Positions 1-7,647 of a stretch of DNA of 64,000 nucleotides are shown here, piece after piece (positions within the stretch are counted from its first letter, which is position 1; each line of letters opens with the position of its first letter). Source of the stretch: Phenylobacterium sp. (GTDB taxonomy: Bacteria; Pseudomonadota; Alphaproteobacteria; Caulobacterales; Caulobacteraceae); assembly GCF_030681155.1 (NCBI RefSeq), contig NZ_JAUXXE010000049.1, positions 43,757 to 107,756 of the forward strand. Direction: 5' to 3'. The notes under the pieces are model-generated. The model worked only from the letters and a program-made list of their open reading frames with translations, was not told the DNA's origin and did not search any database. The position numbers were made by a program, and so were the translations under genes.

Positions 1-1
1 G

Positions 2-517
2 ACCGTCGACGTGGTGATCCTCGACGGCCAGTTCGAATATCCGATCTTCGACCCGACCTACTCCATGGGCCTCAAGCTCGCCTATGTCGCCGCCGTACTG
101 GTCGGCCTATTCGTGGCGGCCACTGCCGAAGAGGTCGTGTTTCGCGGCTACCTGCTTCAGCAGACCGCGGCCCTGACAAAGCGCACCTGGGTGATCATCG
201 CCGTCAACGCCGTCGTCTTCGCCCTCTTTCACTTGGAGTTCGATCCGACCGCCCTGGCCGCCCGGGCCCTGGCGGGAGCCGCGTTCGCCTGGGCGGCGCT
301 ACGGCTTGGCGGGCTGGAATTCGCGATCGGCGCGCACGTCGCCACCAACCTGATGCTCGCCCTGATCCAGGGACCGATGCTGCCGGAGGACCCCGGCGTG
401 GCCGGAGACGTCGATGACATCCTGGGCGAGGTGGGGCTGGCCCTCTACATGATCTGGGCTGTGGAGATCACCCGTCGCATGCCGCGACTGATAGGATCTA
501 TTTCTTCTCCAACATAA
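2..517 (+). CDS. CPBP-family intramembrane metalloprotease (5' truncated by window edge)
   Basis: The reading frame is open to the left edge, so only the C-terminal part is seen. Three signatures of the CPBP (Abi/CAAX protease Rce1) family are in order: EEVVFRGYLLQ (EExxxR), FALFH (FxxxH) and GAHVATNLM (HxxxN), lying in hydrophobic segments. Members are inner-membrane glutamate-type endopeptidases of mostly unknown bacterial substrates. Its last 20 bases overlap the convergent PHA-system gene. The GTG at base 11 is merely the first in-frame start inside the window and is probably not the true start. Family assignment is firm; substrate cannot be inferred. Confidence 0.85.
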   Translation, partial: TVDVVILDGQFEYPIFDPTYSMGLKLAYVAAVLVGLFVAATAEEVVFRGYLLQQTAALTKRTWVIIAVNAVVFALFHLEFDPTALAARALAGAAFAWAALRLGGLEFAIGAHVATNLMLALIQGPMLPEDPGVAGDVDDILGEVGLALYMIWAVEITRRMPRLIGSISSPT

Positions 518-803
518 GCTGGCCTTCCTTCTTGAGCCGGCCCTTCACCTTGTCGGCGATCATGGCGAAGAACGGCGGCAGATCGACCTCCATGCGAACG
601 GCTTCCTCCATGACGTCCAGGCGGCCAGCTACGGCCTGGCCCACGACCTTGGCCGAGAAGCTCAAGCGGTCGCCGTCCCACGCCTTGGTCAGCTTCACCC
701 CATCGAACTGATGGCCCATGCGACTGATCCCGTCCTCGATCCGCTTGCGCGCCTCCGCCCGGCCGAGTTCGTGCGGAATACTGACTGTAACCGGCTTGCT
801 CAT
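498..803 (-). CDS. Polyhydroxyalkanoic acid system family protein
   Basis: This small soluble protein of 101 residues begins SKPVTVSIPHELGRAEARKRI and has the spacing of the PHA_gran_rgn family (putative polyhydroxyalkanoate system proteins, single domain of about 90-100 residues). An N-terminal beta strand plus helix is followed by the conserved WDGDRLSFSAKVVG core and a lysine-rich tail (KGRLKKEGQLMLEKK). Family members are found near or on PHA granules, but their biochemical role is not established. No pha genes are adjacent here. The gene overlaps the CPBP protease tail-to-tail by 20 bp. Confidence 0.8.
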   Translation of the reverse strand: MSKPVTVSIPHELGRAEARKRIEDGISRMGHQFDGVKLTKAWDGDRLSFSAKVVGQAVAGRLDVMEEAVRMEVDLPPFFAMIADKVKGRLKKEGQLMLEKK

Positions 804-845
804 GGGGACGTCCTCCGAATTGCCCAGGCATAACGGCCAGCGAGC

Positions 846-992
846 CTAAGCGCTCCCATCGCGCGCGGTGGTCGCGGCCGGCAGATCCTGGCTCTCGGCC
901 TGCCTAGCGATCGCCACCGCCCCCAGCAGGATCAGCACCATCGCCGCGATCCCGAGATTACCCCAAAGGTCGCGCGGGCCTCGCGCCGCCAA
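846..992 (-). CDS. Possible 48-aa small membrane protein
   Basis: A short frame starts with TTG at 992, directly behind the stop of the headless LysR gene and in its reading frame. It encodes about 20 polar residues (AARGPRDLWGN), then a strongly hydrophobic helix (LGIAAMVLILLGAVAIA), then a polar tail ending ATTARDGSA. A single-pass topology is plausible. There is no good ribosome-binding site and the start is a rare codon, so this may be only a fortuitous ORF or a broken remnant. Conservation of the peptide in relatives would decide. Confidence 0.3.
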   Translation of the reverse strand: MAARGPRDLWGNLGIAAMVLILLGAVAIARQAESQDLPAATTARDGSA

Positions 993-1007
993 CCGGGCGC
1001 TTGGCGC

Positions 1008-1685
1008 TCATGCACCAATGATCTCCACGCCCCGGGCGGCGTCCAGGAACCGCCTCAGCGCCGGCCGCTCGTTCTCTGCGGACCAATATGCGCAGTAGGA
1101 CAGCCAGGCGCTCTCGCTCTCCAGGGGGCGGGCGCAGACCCCCGGATAGAAGGCGCCCAGAGCCGAGCCCCCAGCGATCGTCACCCCGAATCCCAGCGCG
1201 GTCAGATCGATCAGATTGTCCCGCTGCACTGCGTAGTGAAGAAAGTTCGGCGGGCCGCCGAGCGCCCCGATGATCGCGCGTTGCAGCGCCCTGTCACCGG
1301 CCCCATTCCCGGCCATCAGGATCGGGGTCTCTCGCAGCGCCGCCGATGGGACGCTGTTGCAGGCCGCCAGCGGATGACCTTCGGCCATGAAGGCCATCAA
1401 AGGCTCGCTCCACAGCGGCGTCGAGCGCCAGCCCGGCGCGCCGGCGTCGTGCAACGCCACAGCGATATCCACGCGCCGGCCAGGAATGCGATCGGCCATC
1501 GAGGTTTCGTCGAGATCCTCGATCACCAGATCGACCTCGGGACGCCGTCGACGGTACCGGCCGATCAGATCGCGCAGCGGGCCCCAGTTCAGCGAGCAGG
1601 CGACGCCAAGCGTCAGGCGTTCGTGCCGGCGCGGCGTGCGCCAGGCCGAGATCGGGCTCGTATAAGTGCGGTACGAAAGGTCCAT
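1008..1685 (-). CDS. LysR-type substrate-binding domain protein lacking the DNA-binding domain
   Basis: The 225-residue product aligns by eye with the effector-binding domain of LysR-type regulators. It shows LTLGVACSLNWGPLRDLI at the start of lobe 1, RRPEVDLVIEDL, a DIAVALHD strand, MAFMAEGHPLA, and the VQRDNLIDLTALGFGVTIAGG loop. Full LysR proteins are about 300 residues with a winged HTH over the first 65-80; only about 25 unrelated residues precede the ligand domain here. The ATG at 1685 lies 3 bases past the TGA of the upstream frameshifted ORF, so the two may be co-translated. It is either a stand-alone ligand sensor or a decayed regulator; direct DNA binding is not expected. Confidence 0.7.
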   Translation of the reverse strand: MDLSYRTYTSPISAWRTPRRHERLTLGVACSLNWGPLRDLIGRYRRRRPEVDLVIEDLDETSMADRIPGRRVDIAVALHDAGAPGWRSTPLWSEPLMAFMAEGHPLAACNSVPSAALRETPILMAGNGAGDRALQRAIIGALGGPPNFLHYAVQRDNLIDLTALGFGVTIAGGSALGAFYPGVCARPLESESAWLSYCAYWSAENERPALRRFLDAARGVEIIGA

Positions 1686-1687
1686 GA

Positions 1688-2124
1688 TCAGGCCGCCTCG
1701 CGCAGGTCGCCAGCGGCCGCTCGTCGCGCGACGAGTACGCTGCGATGCGCCCCGGACAAACGGCGAACCACATTGAAGCCGTGAGCGCGGAACACCGCCT
1801 CCACCACCCCGTCATTGGCGGCTGGCGCATGGGCAGTTGGACGATCATCACCCCGCCCTCGCGAACATGCGGCCCGCGGTCCAGCAGATCAGCCAACCAG
1901 GCGCTGGTTGCGGTATGCGCCACAAGCAGCGCCTCGGCGTCGTCAGCGGGCGACCGGCGACCCGCCTGCAAGCAGCCGACCCGCTCATAGCCACGCCGGC
2001 AGAGCCATAGCAGCGCCGACAGGCTGCCGGGGCCAGTGACGCGGATATTGCTGACCGGGCGTACGCCGGCCTCGGCAAGCAATTGGGACAGGCTGATGCT
2101 GGAGTGGAAAGTCTCTTGCGACAT
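1688..2124 (-). pseudogene. Methyltransferase-like ORF interrupted by an apparent -1 nt frameshift
   Basis: The frame starting MSQETFHSSISLSQLL is coherent to VREGGVMIVQLPMRQP, then becomes arginine- and tryptophan-rich nonsense. The neighbouring frame supplies the natural continuation NDGVVEAVFRAHGFNVV to a TGA at 1688-1690. Adding one base near 1819-1821 restores a single protein of about 145 residues. The order GSLSALLWLCRRGYERVGCL, then LADLLDRGPHVREGGVMIVQ, then GFNVVRRLSGAHRSVLVARR recalls the last strands of a SAM-dependent methyltransferase fold, but no SAM motif is clear, so function is unassigned. Either a real inactivating deletion or a sequencing error explains it. Confidence 0.6.
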
Positions 2125-2301
2125 GATCGCCTCTATCGAGGAAACGCTGGCCAGCGCTTGGCTTGGCCATCCCCGCCAGCATGGCGAGCGGCGCGTAAGA
2201 GTTCGATACGGAAGACGGCGCGGCGCATAAGGCCAGCATCAAGATCAAGGAACAAAGAGCGGCCCCCAGCGCTTTACGGATGAGGACCAGAAAGGCTCCA
2301 C

Positions 2302-2718
2302 GTGTCCCGCTCAAAGCGCATCCTGATCGCTCTTGGCCTTATGCTCGGCGTCGCCCTGGTGGCGACCGAAGCTCAAGCCACGACGTCCGTATGCCGCGGT
2401 GAGGCGCCGGCTGTGGGCGCGCAGATCAGGGGGCCGGTGCTCTACGTCATCGACGGAGGGCGACTGTGCGTCGCCCTTGAGCCGTCACCCAGTACCTGGG
2501 TGGAGCTTCAGGTTCTGGACCCGCGCGTAGTGCGCACCTCAAGCGCCGACGACGCCAAGCAGCGTCTGATGGCGGCGGCGTTCGCACGTGACGCGGTCTG
2601 TGTGATCACCGGAACAACCGCCGGTCGGGCCACCGCCGCCTGCATGATCGAGGGCGAGCAACTGAGCGCTCGCGTCAGCCAGCCTGAAATCGCCAAGGCC
2701 GCGCAGATTTGGCGATGA
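2302..2718 (+). CDS. Secreted hypothetical protein, degenerate SNase-like
   Basis: The 138-residue product begins with a Sec signal peptide (hydrophobic LIALGLMLGVALVAT, cleavage near EAQA-TT). The mature part has GPVLYVIDGGRLCVAL near residue 46 and four cysteines that could form periplasmic disulfides. The segment resembles the first strands of staphylococcal-nuclease-like proteins (usually ...VIDGDTL...), but the catalytic Arg/Glu set is not evident, so enzymatic activity is doubtful. The start is GTG at 2302. The gene is divergent from the broken methyltransferase-like gene. A convergent hairpin lies downstream. Confidence 0.6.
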   Translation: MSRSKRILIALGLMLGVALVATEAQATTSVCRGEAPAVGAQIRGPVLYVIDGGRLCVALEPSPSTWVELQVLDPRVVRTSSADDAKQRLMAAAFARDAVCVITGTTAGRATAACMIEGEQLSARVSQPEIAKAAQIWR

Positions 2719-2762
2719 CCGCCCTGCGCAAGCGCTCGTCATCCCCGACCGAGCGCGAATAG

Positions 2763-2788
2763 TAGATGGCCGGGACAAAGCCCGGCCA
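2763..2788. terminator. Hairpin between convergent genes
   Basis: A perfect 10-bp stem (GATGGCCGGG / CCCGGCCATC) with a 6-base loop sits in the 90-bp space between two convergent genes. There is no long T-run. The CCGGGACAAAGCCCGG core is also related to the palindrome at 53.0 kb, suggesting a REP-like element that can act as a bidirectional terminator. Confidence 0.5.
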
Positions 2789-2808
2789 TCACGAGGCGAG
2801 GGTTCGCC

Positions 2809-3777
2809 TCAAGCCTCTTGGATCGCCGACAACTTCCAGGCTTGGCCGGGATTGCGGACGAAGGTCCAGAGCTCGGTCGTCTCGGTGACGGCGTTCGGAT
2901 CGCCCTCGACGACAGCGCCGCTTTCGCGGTCGACCATCCAGTCGCGGCTGGAATAACGCAGGGCGGCGGTCGCGTACTCGACGTCGCCTTCGCGCCAAGC
3001 CTCGGCCACATCACCTTCCAGCATCTGAACGTCGCTGACCTGGTTGCGCACCCCGCGCGTGGCGTTCTGGCTGAGTTCCTCCGCCAGATAGCTCATGATC
3101 TCAGGGGTGCTGCGCTCGCGGATCGCGGCATAGTCCTCGCGACCGAACGCTTCCTGGACTTCGCGCAGCATGCGCTCGAAGACCTCACGGTCGGCGGTCT
3201 GCACGCCGAAATCTTCGCCGGCATAGGGCGCAGCGGCGGGCGCATAGCCCCCAGAGGCAGGTTGCTGGACGTCGAAGGGCGAGCGGAAGCTGGTGTTGCC
3301 GGCCGCGGCCATCGGGCCAGCCGCCGCCGCGGTCGCCGGACGACGGCGATTAGCGAAGAACTTGAAGATCAGCATGCCGGCGAGAGCCAGCAGGGCGATC
3401 TGCAGGATGCCGCCTAGGGCGCCGGCCAGGCCCGCGCCGAAGCCATGACCCAGCAGCATGCCGATCAGACCGCCGACCATCAGGCCCTGGAAGAGCCGGT
3501 TGCCGAGGATGCCGCCGCGCTTGGGAGCGTTCATCGGATTGGCCGTTTGCGGACGCGCCGCATTGGCCGCGCCAGGCTGAGCGGCCTGGGGCGAGGTCAT
3601 CGAACGTTCGACCGGAGCGGTCTGGGTGGGAGCGGTCTTGGTGGGCGGCGGCGCGCTATAGGTGCGTGCGCCCCGGCTGCCGAAGCTTCCACCGCGACGG
3701 GCGTCCGCTTCGGACGCGAGCGATAGGCCCATCACGAGCGATAGGCCAAGGACGGCGGCGACTTTAGGCAACTTCAA
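2809..3777 (-). CDS. TIM44-like domain membrane protein
   Basis: Residues 1-26 form a signal peptide ending ASEADA. A Ser/Thr/Pro-rich stretch (30-85) follows, then a glycine-rich hydrophobic region (about 94-142) likely to span the membrane, then a C-terminal TIM44-like domain (about 190-322) ending WTFVRNPGQAWKLSAIQ. TIM44 domains bind membranes or proteins; in mitochondria they tether the import motor, while bacterial roles are poorly known. The 322-residue length fits bacterial TIM44-like proteins. A second TIM44-domain protein (TimA type) lies 1.9 kb away on the same strand, separated by smr and mltA. Confidence 0.8.
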   Translation of the reverse strand: MKLPKVAAVLGLSLVMGLSLASEADARRGGSFGSRGARTYSAPPPTKTAPTQTAPVERSMTSPQAAQPGAANAARPQTANPMNAPKRGGILGNRLFQGLMVGGLIGMLLGHGFGAGLAGALGGILQIALLALAGMLIFKFFANRRRPATAAAAGPMAAAGNTSFRSPFDVQQPASGGYAPAAAPYAGEDFGVQTADREVFERMLREVQEAFGREDYAAIRERSTPEIMSYLAEELSQNATRGVRNQVSDVQMLEGDVAEAWREGDVEYATAALRYSSRDWMVDRESGAVVEGDPNAVTETTELWTFVRNPGQAWKLSAIQEA

Positions 3778-3856
3778 GACACGTTTCCTTTTGGTTGTTT
3801 GCGCCCTATGTCGGGTGCCGGAGCCTAACTTGCCAGGGCCAAACGATAATTTGACC

Positions 3857-4432
3857 TTAGCTGTGCGGCTTTAACTTCAGCGCCACATAGAGCGCGCCCT
3901 CGCCGCCGTGCCTTTGGTGCGCCTCCGAAACCCCGGCGACGACGCCGCGCAGGGCCGGGGAGGCCAGCCACTCCGGAGCCCGCTTGCGCAGCACCCCGCC
4001 ACCGCGAGCACCCTTGCCGGTGATCACTAGAACCGCTCGATAGCCGTCATCCCATGCCCGCAGCACAAAGGCCTCGAGCGCGGCCTGGGCGCGTTCCTGG
4101 TCCAGGCCGTGCAGGTCGATGCGGGCGCCGATCGGATCGCGCTCCTTGGCGATCCGATGCTTCCGGCGCGGCTCAATGTCTCGCTCGCCGCTGTTGCGGA
4201 GCAGGGGAGAGCCGGCGCGTGGCGGGCCTTTGACCAGCTCTCCGACCGTAAAGGGCGCGCCGTCCCAGACCGGAACCGGCGGCGGGCCGGGGGTCTTGGC
4301 CTGAAGCTTGGCGGCCGGCGCTGGGGTGATCACGGGTTCAGGCGGCGGCGCCTTGCGGCCCGGCTTGCGGTGGACGGTGGCTGCGACCATCGACCAGAGC
4401 TTCTGCTCCTCAGGCCGGATGGGCCGCTTCAC
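3857..4432 (-). CDS. Smr/MutS2-type endonuclease-domain protein
   Basis: The 191-residue product has a disordered Pro/Lys-rich N-terminal half and a C-terminal Smr domain from about residue 103: RIDLHGL (the LDxHG motif), VLVITGKGARGGGVLR, and the terminal HGGEGALYVALK (HGGxGALYV). Stand-alone Smr proteins (E. coli YdaL/SmrB type) have nuclease activity and some act on stalled ribosome mRNA; the exact role here is unknown. The start ATG overlaps the 3' end of mltA by 4 bases (ATGA type), so the two are probably translated together. Confidence 0.88.
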   Translation of the reverse strand: MKRPIRPEEQKLWSMVAATVHRKPGRKAPPPEPVITPAPAAKLQAKTPGPPPVPVWDGAPFTVGELVKGPPRAGSPLLRNSGERDIEPRRKHRIAKERDPIGARIDLHGLDQERAQAALEAFVLRAWDDGYRAVLVITGKGARGGGVLRKRAPEWLASPALRGVVAGVSEAHQRHGGEGALYVALKLKPHS

Positions 4433-5604
4433 CGGTTCGGGCCGACCTTCGGGACCAGGCGGTGCATCCGCAGGGTATGACGCACCCGTCCAGCCTCAGC
4501 GCCGGCGCTAGGACCATGGCCCATATAGAGGTCGGCGCGCACCGGCCCCTTGATCGCCCCGCCCATGTCCAGGGCCATCACCGTCCGGCGATAGGTCGGG
4601 AATGCGCCCGAAAGGGTAGGGGCGACGCCATCGATGAAGAAAACCTCGCCTAGACTGTTGCGGCCAGTGTCGATCGCGATGGCCCGGCCCGGGGGCAGGG
4701 GAATACCCGCCGCGCCAACCGGTTGCCGGCCGTCGTCCGGCGCCAGGGTGAAGAACACGTAGCGGGGATTGAGCCGCATCACCTCGTCGGCGCGGGGGCC
4801 GCGATTGTCAGCCAGCCATCCGCGAATGGCGTCGCCCGACGTATTGTTGGCCGGCAGCAGCCCGCGATCACGCATCGGATTGGCGATGCCGACAAAGGTC
4901 CGGCCATTGGTCGCGGCGAACACCGCCTTGGTGCGGCGCCCGTTCGGATAGGTCAGGACCCCCGATCCCTGGATCTGCAAGAAGAACAAGTCCTCAGGCC
5001 GCATCCAGGCCAGGGCTTGGCCCGGCGACGTGGACTCGATAGCCGCGCGGTCGGGATAGGGACCCGTCTTGCCGTCCGGTGTGCGGCGCAGCGCGTCCTT
5101 GCCAGGTATGCCCGATCCCACCAGGTCGGCGGGCTTGCCCCGCACTGGAGCTGAAAATTCAGTGCTGGGTCGGTCGCGAGCTTCATACTCCGGAGAGAAG
5201 TAGGCGGTGAGCACGCCCTCGCCGACCAGCAGTTCAGGCCGGAAGCTTTCTTCGAAAAACGCTCGGGCGCGGGGGCCATCCAGGGGCCCAATGGCCCGGG
5301 CCCGGCGGCAGATCTCACCCATGGCCGGATCGCGGGAGACTCCGCAGGTGGTGCGGAAGGCCTCGTAACCGGCCGCATGATCGTCCTGCGCCCAGCCCGG
5401 CAATTCGGCGAAGGTCTCTGGACGCGCCGGCGTCGGGCTCGGCTGGCTCGGCGCCGGGCGTGGCGGCTGGGGACGAGGCGTGGGCGGCGGCACCGCCTTA
5501 GGCGTCACGCAGGCCGCGAGGGCCAGCGTCAGCATCAGGGCCGGAACGAGCTTCAGCTTGCCCAGATGGCCGCCAAGCCCCTGCGTCATGCGTCGAGAAA
5601 CCAA
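4429..5604 (-). CDS. mltA: Membrane-bound lytic murein transglycosylase A
   Basis: MltA cleaves the MurNAc-GlcNAc bond of peptidoglycan to give 1,6-anhydro ends. The 391-residue product has a lipoprotein signal peptide (LMLTLALAAC, Cys32), a Pro-rich linker, the MltA domain (LLVGEGVLTAYFSPEYEAR; IQGSGVLTYPNGRR) and the C-terminal 3D domain with its acidic residues (AIDTGRNSLGEVFFID; ALDMGGAIKG). Length is as usual. An internal ATG at 5589 (MTQGLGG) is an equally good start. It lies between timA and smr, the order common in alphaproteobacteria. Confidence 0.93.
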   Translation of the reverse strand: MVSRRMTQGLGGHLGKLKLVPALMLTLALAACVTPKAVPPPTPRPQPPRPAPSQPSPTPARPETFAELPGWAQDDHAAGYEAFRTTCGVSRDPAMGEICRRARAIGPLDGPRARAFFEESFRPELLVGEGVLTAYFSPEYEARDRPSTEFSAPVRGKPADLVGSGIPGKDALRRTPDGKTGPYPDRAAIESTSPGQALAWMRPEDLFFLQIQGSGVLTYPNGRRTKAVFAATNGRTFVGIANPMRDRGLLPANNTSGDAIRGWLADNRGPRADEVMRLNPRYVFFTLAPDDGRQPVGAAGIPLPPGRAIAIDTGRNSLGEVFFIDGVAPTLSGAFPTYRRTVMALDMGGAIKGPVRADLYMGHGPSAGAEAGRVRHTLRMHRLVPKVGPNR

Positions 5605-5702
5605 GATCGCCCCCGGGATTGAATCAGAGGTCCCGGCATGGCCGGGATTTCAGGTGTTTTCTAGCCTCCCGTTCGGGGCGGGAAAACGGCGAGCCGGCCC
5701 TT

Positions 5703-6314
5703 CTAGGCTTCGGCGGCGTCCACGTGGACGAGAATCCAGTTCGGGTCACGGCTCTTCAAGCTGCGCTCGAAGGTCCAAAGCTCGGCGGTGCGCTTGTCGT
5801 CGACGGCCTCGCCTTCAGGGCCCTTGGTGCGGCTGCGGAACTCGGCCAGGAAGCGCACAGTGATCCGGGCGACGTCATCATGCAGGTCCGCGCGCTCCAG
5901 GTCGGCGCGCGGCGGATGCAGGAATTCCACGCTTTCGGTGACGCCCCGCGCCTCGCGATCAGCCAGGACGGACTCGAACGAGGCCATCACCGGCGGGGCG
6001 AGCAGGTTCTTCAGCGTCTCGCGATCGCCGGCGGCGAAGGCGCGAACCACCATCTCGTAGGCGCTCTTGGAGCCTCCGAGGAACCGCGACAGGTCGAAGG
6101 ACGGGTCATGATGCTTGATCGCCGGCAGGCCGGTCAGGCCCACGCCGTCGTCGGCCGGATCCAGCGCCGGCGCTTGGCGCGCACCGCTAGTAACGGCGTC
6201 AGCAGCGGGCGTGTCCTCGGGCTGCCGTCCCACGCGCCGACCCAGCACCGCGTAGAGCTGGTAAAGCACGACCCCGGCCAAGCCGGCGAAAATGATCAGT
6301 TCTAGGACTTGCAA
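5703..6314 (-). CDS. timA: Tim44/TimA-family putative adaptor protein
   Basis: From a TTG start at 6314 the product reads MQVLELIIFAGLAGVVLYQLYAVLGRRVG, giving one N-terminal membrane anchor (residues 4-22). A Pro/Asp-rich linker and a TIM44-like domain (about 85-203) follow, ending WTFERSLKSRDPNWILVHVDAAEA. An upstream ATG at 6446 would add 44 residues but would run past the start of secB and add arginine-rich sequence that does not look coding, so the TTG is preferred. It is divergent from secB, a conserved arrangement that suggests a link to protein export or membrane insertion (inference). Confidence 0.85.
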   Translation of the reverse strand: MQVLELIIFAGLAGVVLYQLYAVLGRRVGRQPEDTPAADAVTSGARQAPALDPADDGVGLTGLPAIKHHDPSFDLSRFLGGSKSAYEMVVRAFAAGDRETLKNLLAPPVMASFESVLADREARGVTESVEFLHPPRADLERADLHDDVARITVRFLAEFRSRTKGPEGEAVDDKRTAELWTFERSLKSRDPNWILVHVDAAEA

Positions 6315-6466
6315 CTTCTTGGGGCTCGCTGGACGTTGAACATTCAATATAGGGCAGCGACACGCCCTCGTCAGGGGGCGACGTTGCCACGGCTTAGGCC
6401 ACATGTTAGCAGCCCGCGCCACAACAGGACGTGAATGAGCGTCCAATCAACCGGATTTTCCTCAAT

Positions 6467-6964
6467 ATGACCGATACCGACGCCGCCGGCCCCGAGACCA
6501 ACGGAGCGGATGCGCCCGAACCCGGCATCCGCATCCTGGCCCAGTTCGTCCGCGACCTGTCCTTCGAGAATCCCCGTGCGCCGGAAACCCTGCGCGCCCA
6601 GAACACCACCCAGCCGCAAATCGAGATGGGCGTCGAAATGAACGCCCGCGGCCGTGAAGACGGCCTCTTCGAAGTCGACCTGAAGCTCTCGGCCCGCGCC
6701 ACGCGCGATGACGGCCCGGTCTTCCACGTCGAGCTGCTCTACGGCGGCGTCTTCCAGATCACCGGCGTCAGCCAGGAAGAGCTGGAGCCCGTCCTGCTGG
6801 TCGAATGCCCGCGCTTCATGTTCCCCTTCGCTCGCCAAATCATCGCTGGCGTCACCGCTGACGGCGGCTATCCGCCCTTCATGCTGGACCCGATCGACTT
6901 CGGCGGCGTCTATGCTGCGCGCAAGGCCCAAGGCATGGGCGGCGAGACGGTCGGCAACGCCTAA
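6467..6964 (+). CDS. secB: Protein-export chaperone SecB
   Basis: SecB is a homotetrameric cytosolic chaperone that keeps preproteins unfolded and hands them to SecA. The 165-residue product has a short acidic N-terminus, then the typical [37 protein letters not shown], the [13 protein letters not shown] strand and [39 protein letters not shown] 6467 is chosen over an in-frame GTG at 6431 because family members start about 20 residues before the IRIL motif. It shares a roughly 150-bp divergent promoter region with timA. Confidence 0.96.
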   Translation: MTDTDAAGPETNGADAPEPGIRILAQFVRDLSFENPRAPETLRAQNTTQPQIEMGVEMNARGREDGLFEVDLKLSARATRDDGPVFHVELLYGGVFQITGVSQEELEPVLLVECPRFMFPFARQIIAGVTADGGYPPFMLDPIDFGGVYAARKAQGMGGETVGNA

Positions 6965-6975
6965 GCCTTCCTCAT

Positions 6976-7032
6976 CCTCCCTGTCCGGCCGGCGGCTGGG
7001 CGGGGAGGGCGATGTTTTTCTCTTTCTTTTCA
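6976..7032 (+). terminator. Possible terminator after secB
   Basis: A GC-rich imperfect hairpin (CCTCCC ... GGGAGG at 6976-6981 and 7003-7008) is followed within 6 bases by a T/C-rich tract (GTTTTTCTCTTTCTTTTC). The stem is weak in its middle, so this is a moderate call. Confidence 0.4.
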
Positions 7033-7050
7033 AAGACTCGGTGATCTTCA

Positions 7051-7548
7051 ATGACCGAGCTGCAAACTTCGCGCCTTCGGCTCCGCCCCGCACGGGAGGA
7101 CGATCTGGCCGCACTGCACGCTGTCCTCAGCGATGCTGAAGCGATGCGCTTCTGGTCAACACCGGCCCACAAAGACCTAGGGACCACCCACGCCTGGCTG
7201 CGGGACATGATCAGCGCCGCGCCGGAAACCAGCCACGACTTCGTCGTCGAGCATCAGGGCGTGGTGATCGGCAAGGCCGGCTTCTACCAACTGCCTGAAA
7301 TCGGCTTTATCCTGCATCCGGACTACTGGGGACGCGGCCTCGCCCGCGAGGCTCTGGAGGCGGTGATCGCCAGCGCCTTCGCCAACTATCGGGTCCCCCA
7401 GCTCATAGCCGATGTCGACCCCCGAAACGCGGGGTCCCTCGCGGTCCTGCGCCGGCTAGGCTTCATCGAGACCGGCCGGGCCGAACGCACCTTCCTGATC
7501 GGCGAGACCTGGTGCGACAGCATCTACCTGGCGCTTCAGCGCCCGTAG
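7051..7548 (+). CDS. GNAT N-acetyltransferase, RimJ/RimL type
   Basis: The 165-residue product opens with TSRLRLRPAREDDLAAL. It has the strand-turn pattern IGKAGFYQLPEIGFILHPDYWGRGLAREALEAVIASAF, where the GRGLAREA segment is the acetyl-CoA pyrophosphate loop, and ends with ADVDPRNAGSLAVLRRLGFIETGR. This matches the RimJ/RimL (ribosomal-protein N-terminal acetyltransferase) subgroup, many of whose members have other substrates. It stands alone between secB and the MscS channel; substrate unknown. Confidence 0.85.
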   Translation: MTELQTSRLRLRPAREDDLAALHAVLSDAEAMRFWSTPAHKDLGTTHAWLRDMISAAPETSHDFVVEHQGVVIGKAGFYQLPEIGFILHPDYWGRGLAREALEAVIASAFANYRVPQLIADVDPRNAGSLAVLRRLGFIETGRAERTFLIGETWCDSIYLALQRP

Positions 7549-7647
7549 CCGCCGGGGCGACCTAGGGTTTCCCCGAATGGGCAACTTGGCTGCATCCGCG
7601 CATTCATAGGCTCCCAAGGATCGAGCGAGACCCCCGGGAGGGCGCCC

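Noticed and set aside
1985..2314. Minus-strand ORF with a signal-peptide-like N-terminus (LIRKALGAALCSLILMLAL) between the broken methyltransferase-like gene and the 2302 gene
   Set aside because: The C-terminal part runs over the methyltransferase-like ORF in another frame, is Arg/Pro/Gln-rich without domain pattern, and its start lies inside the divergent gene; most likely an artefact of GC-rich DNA.
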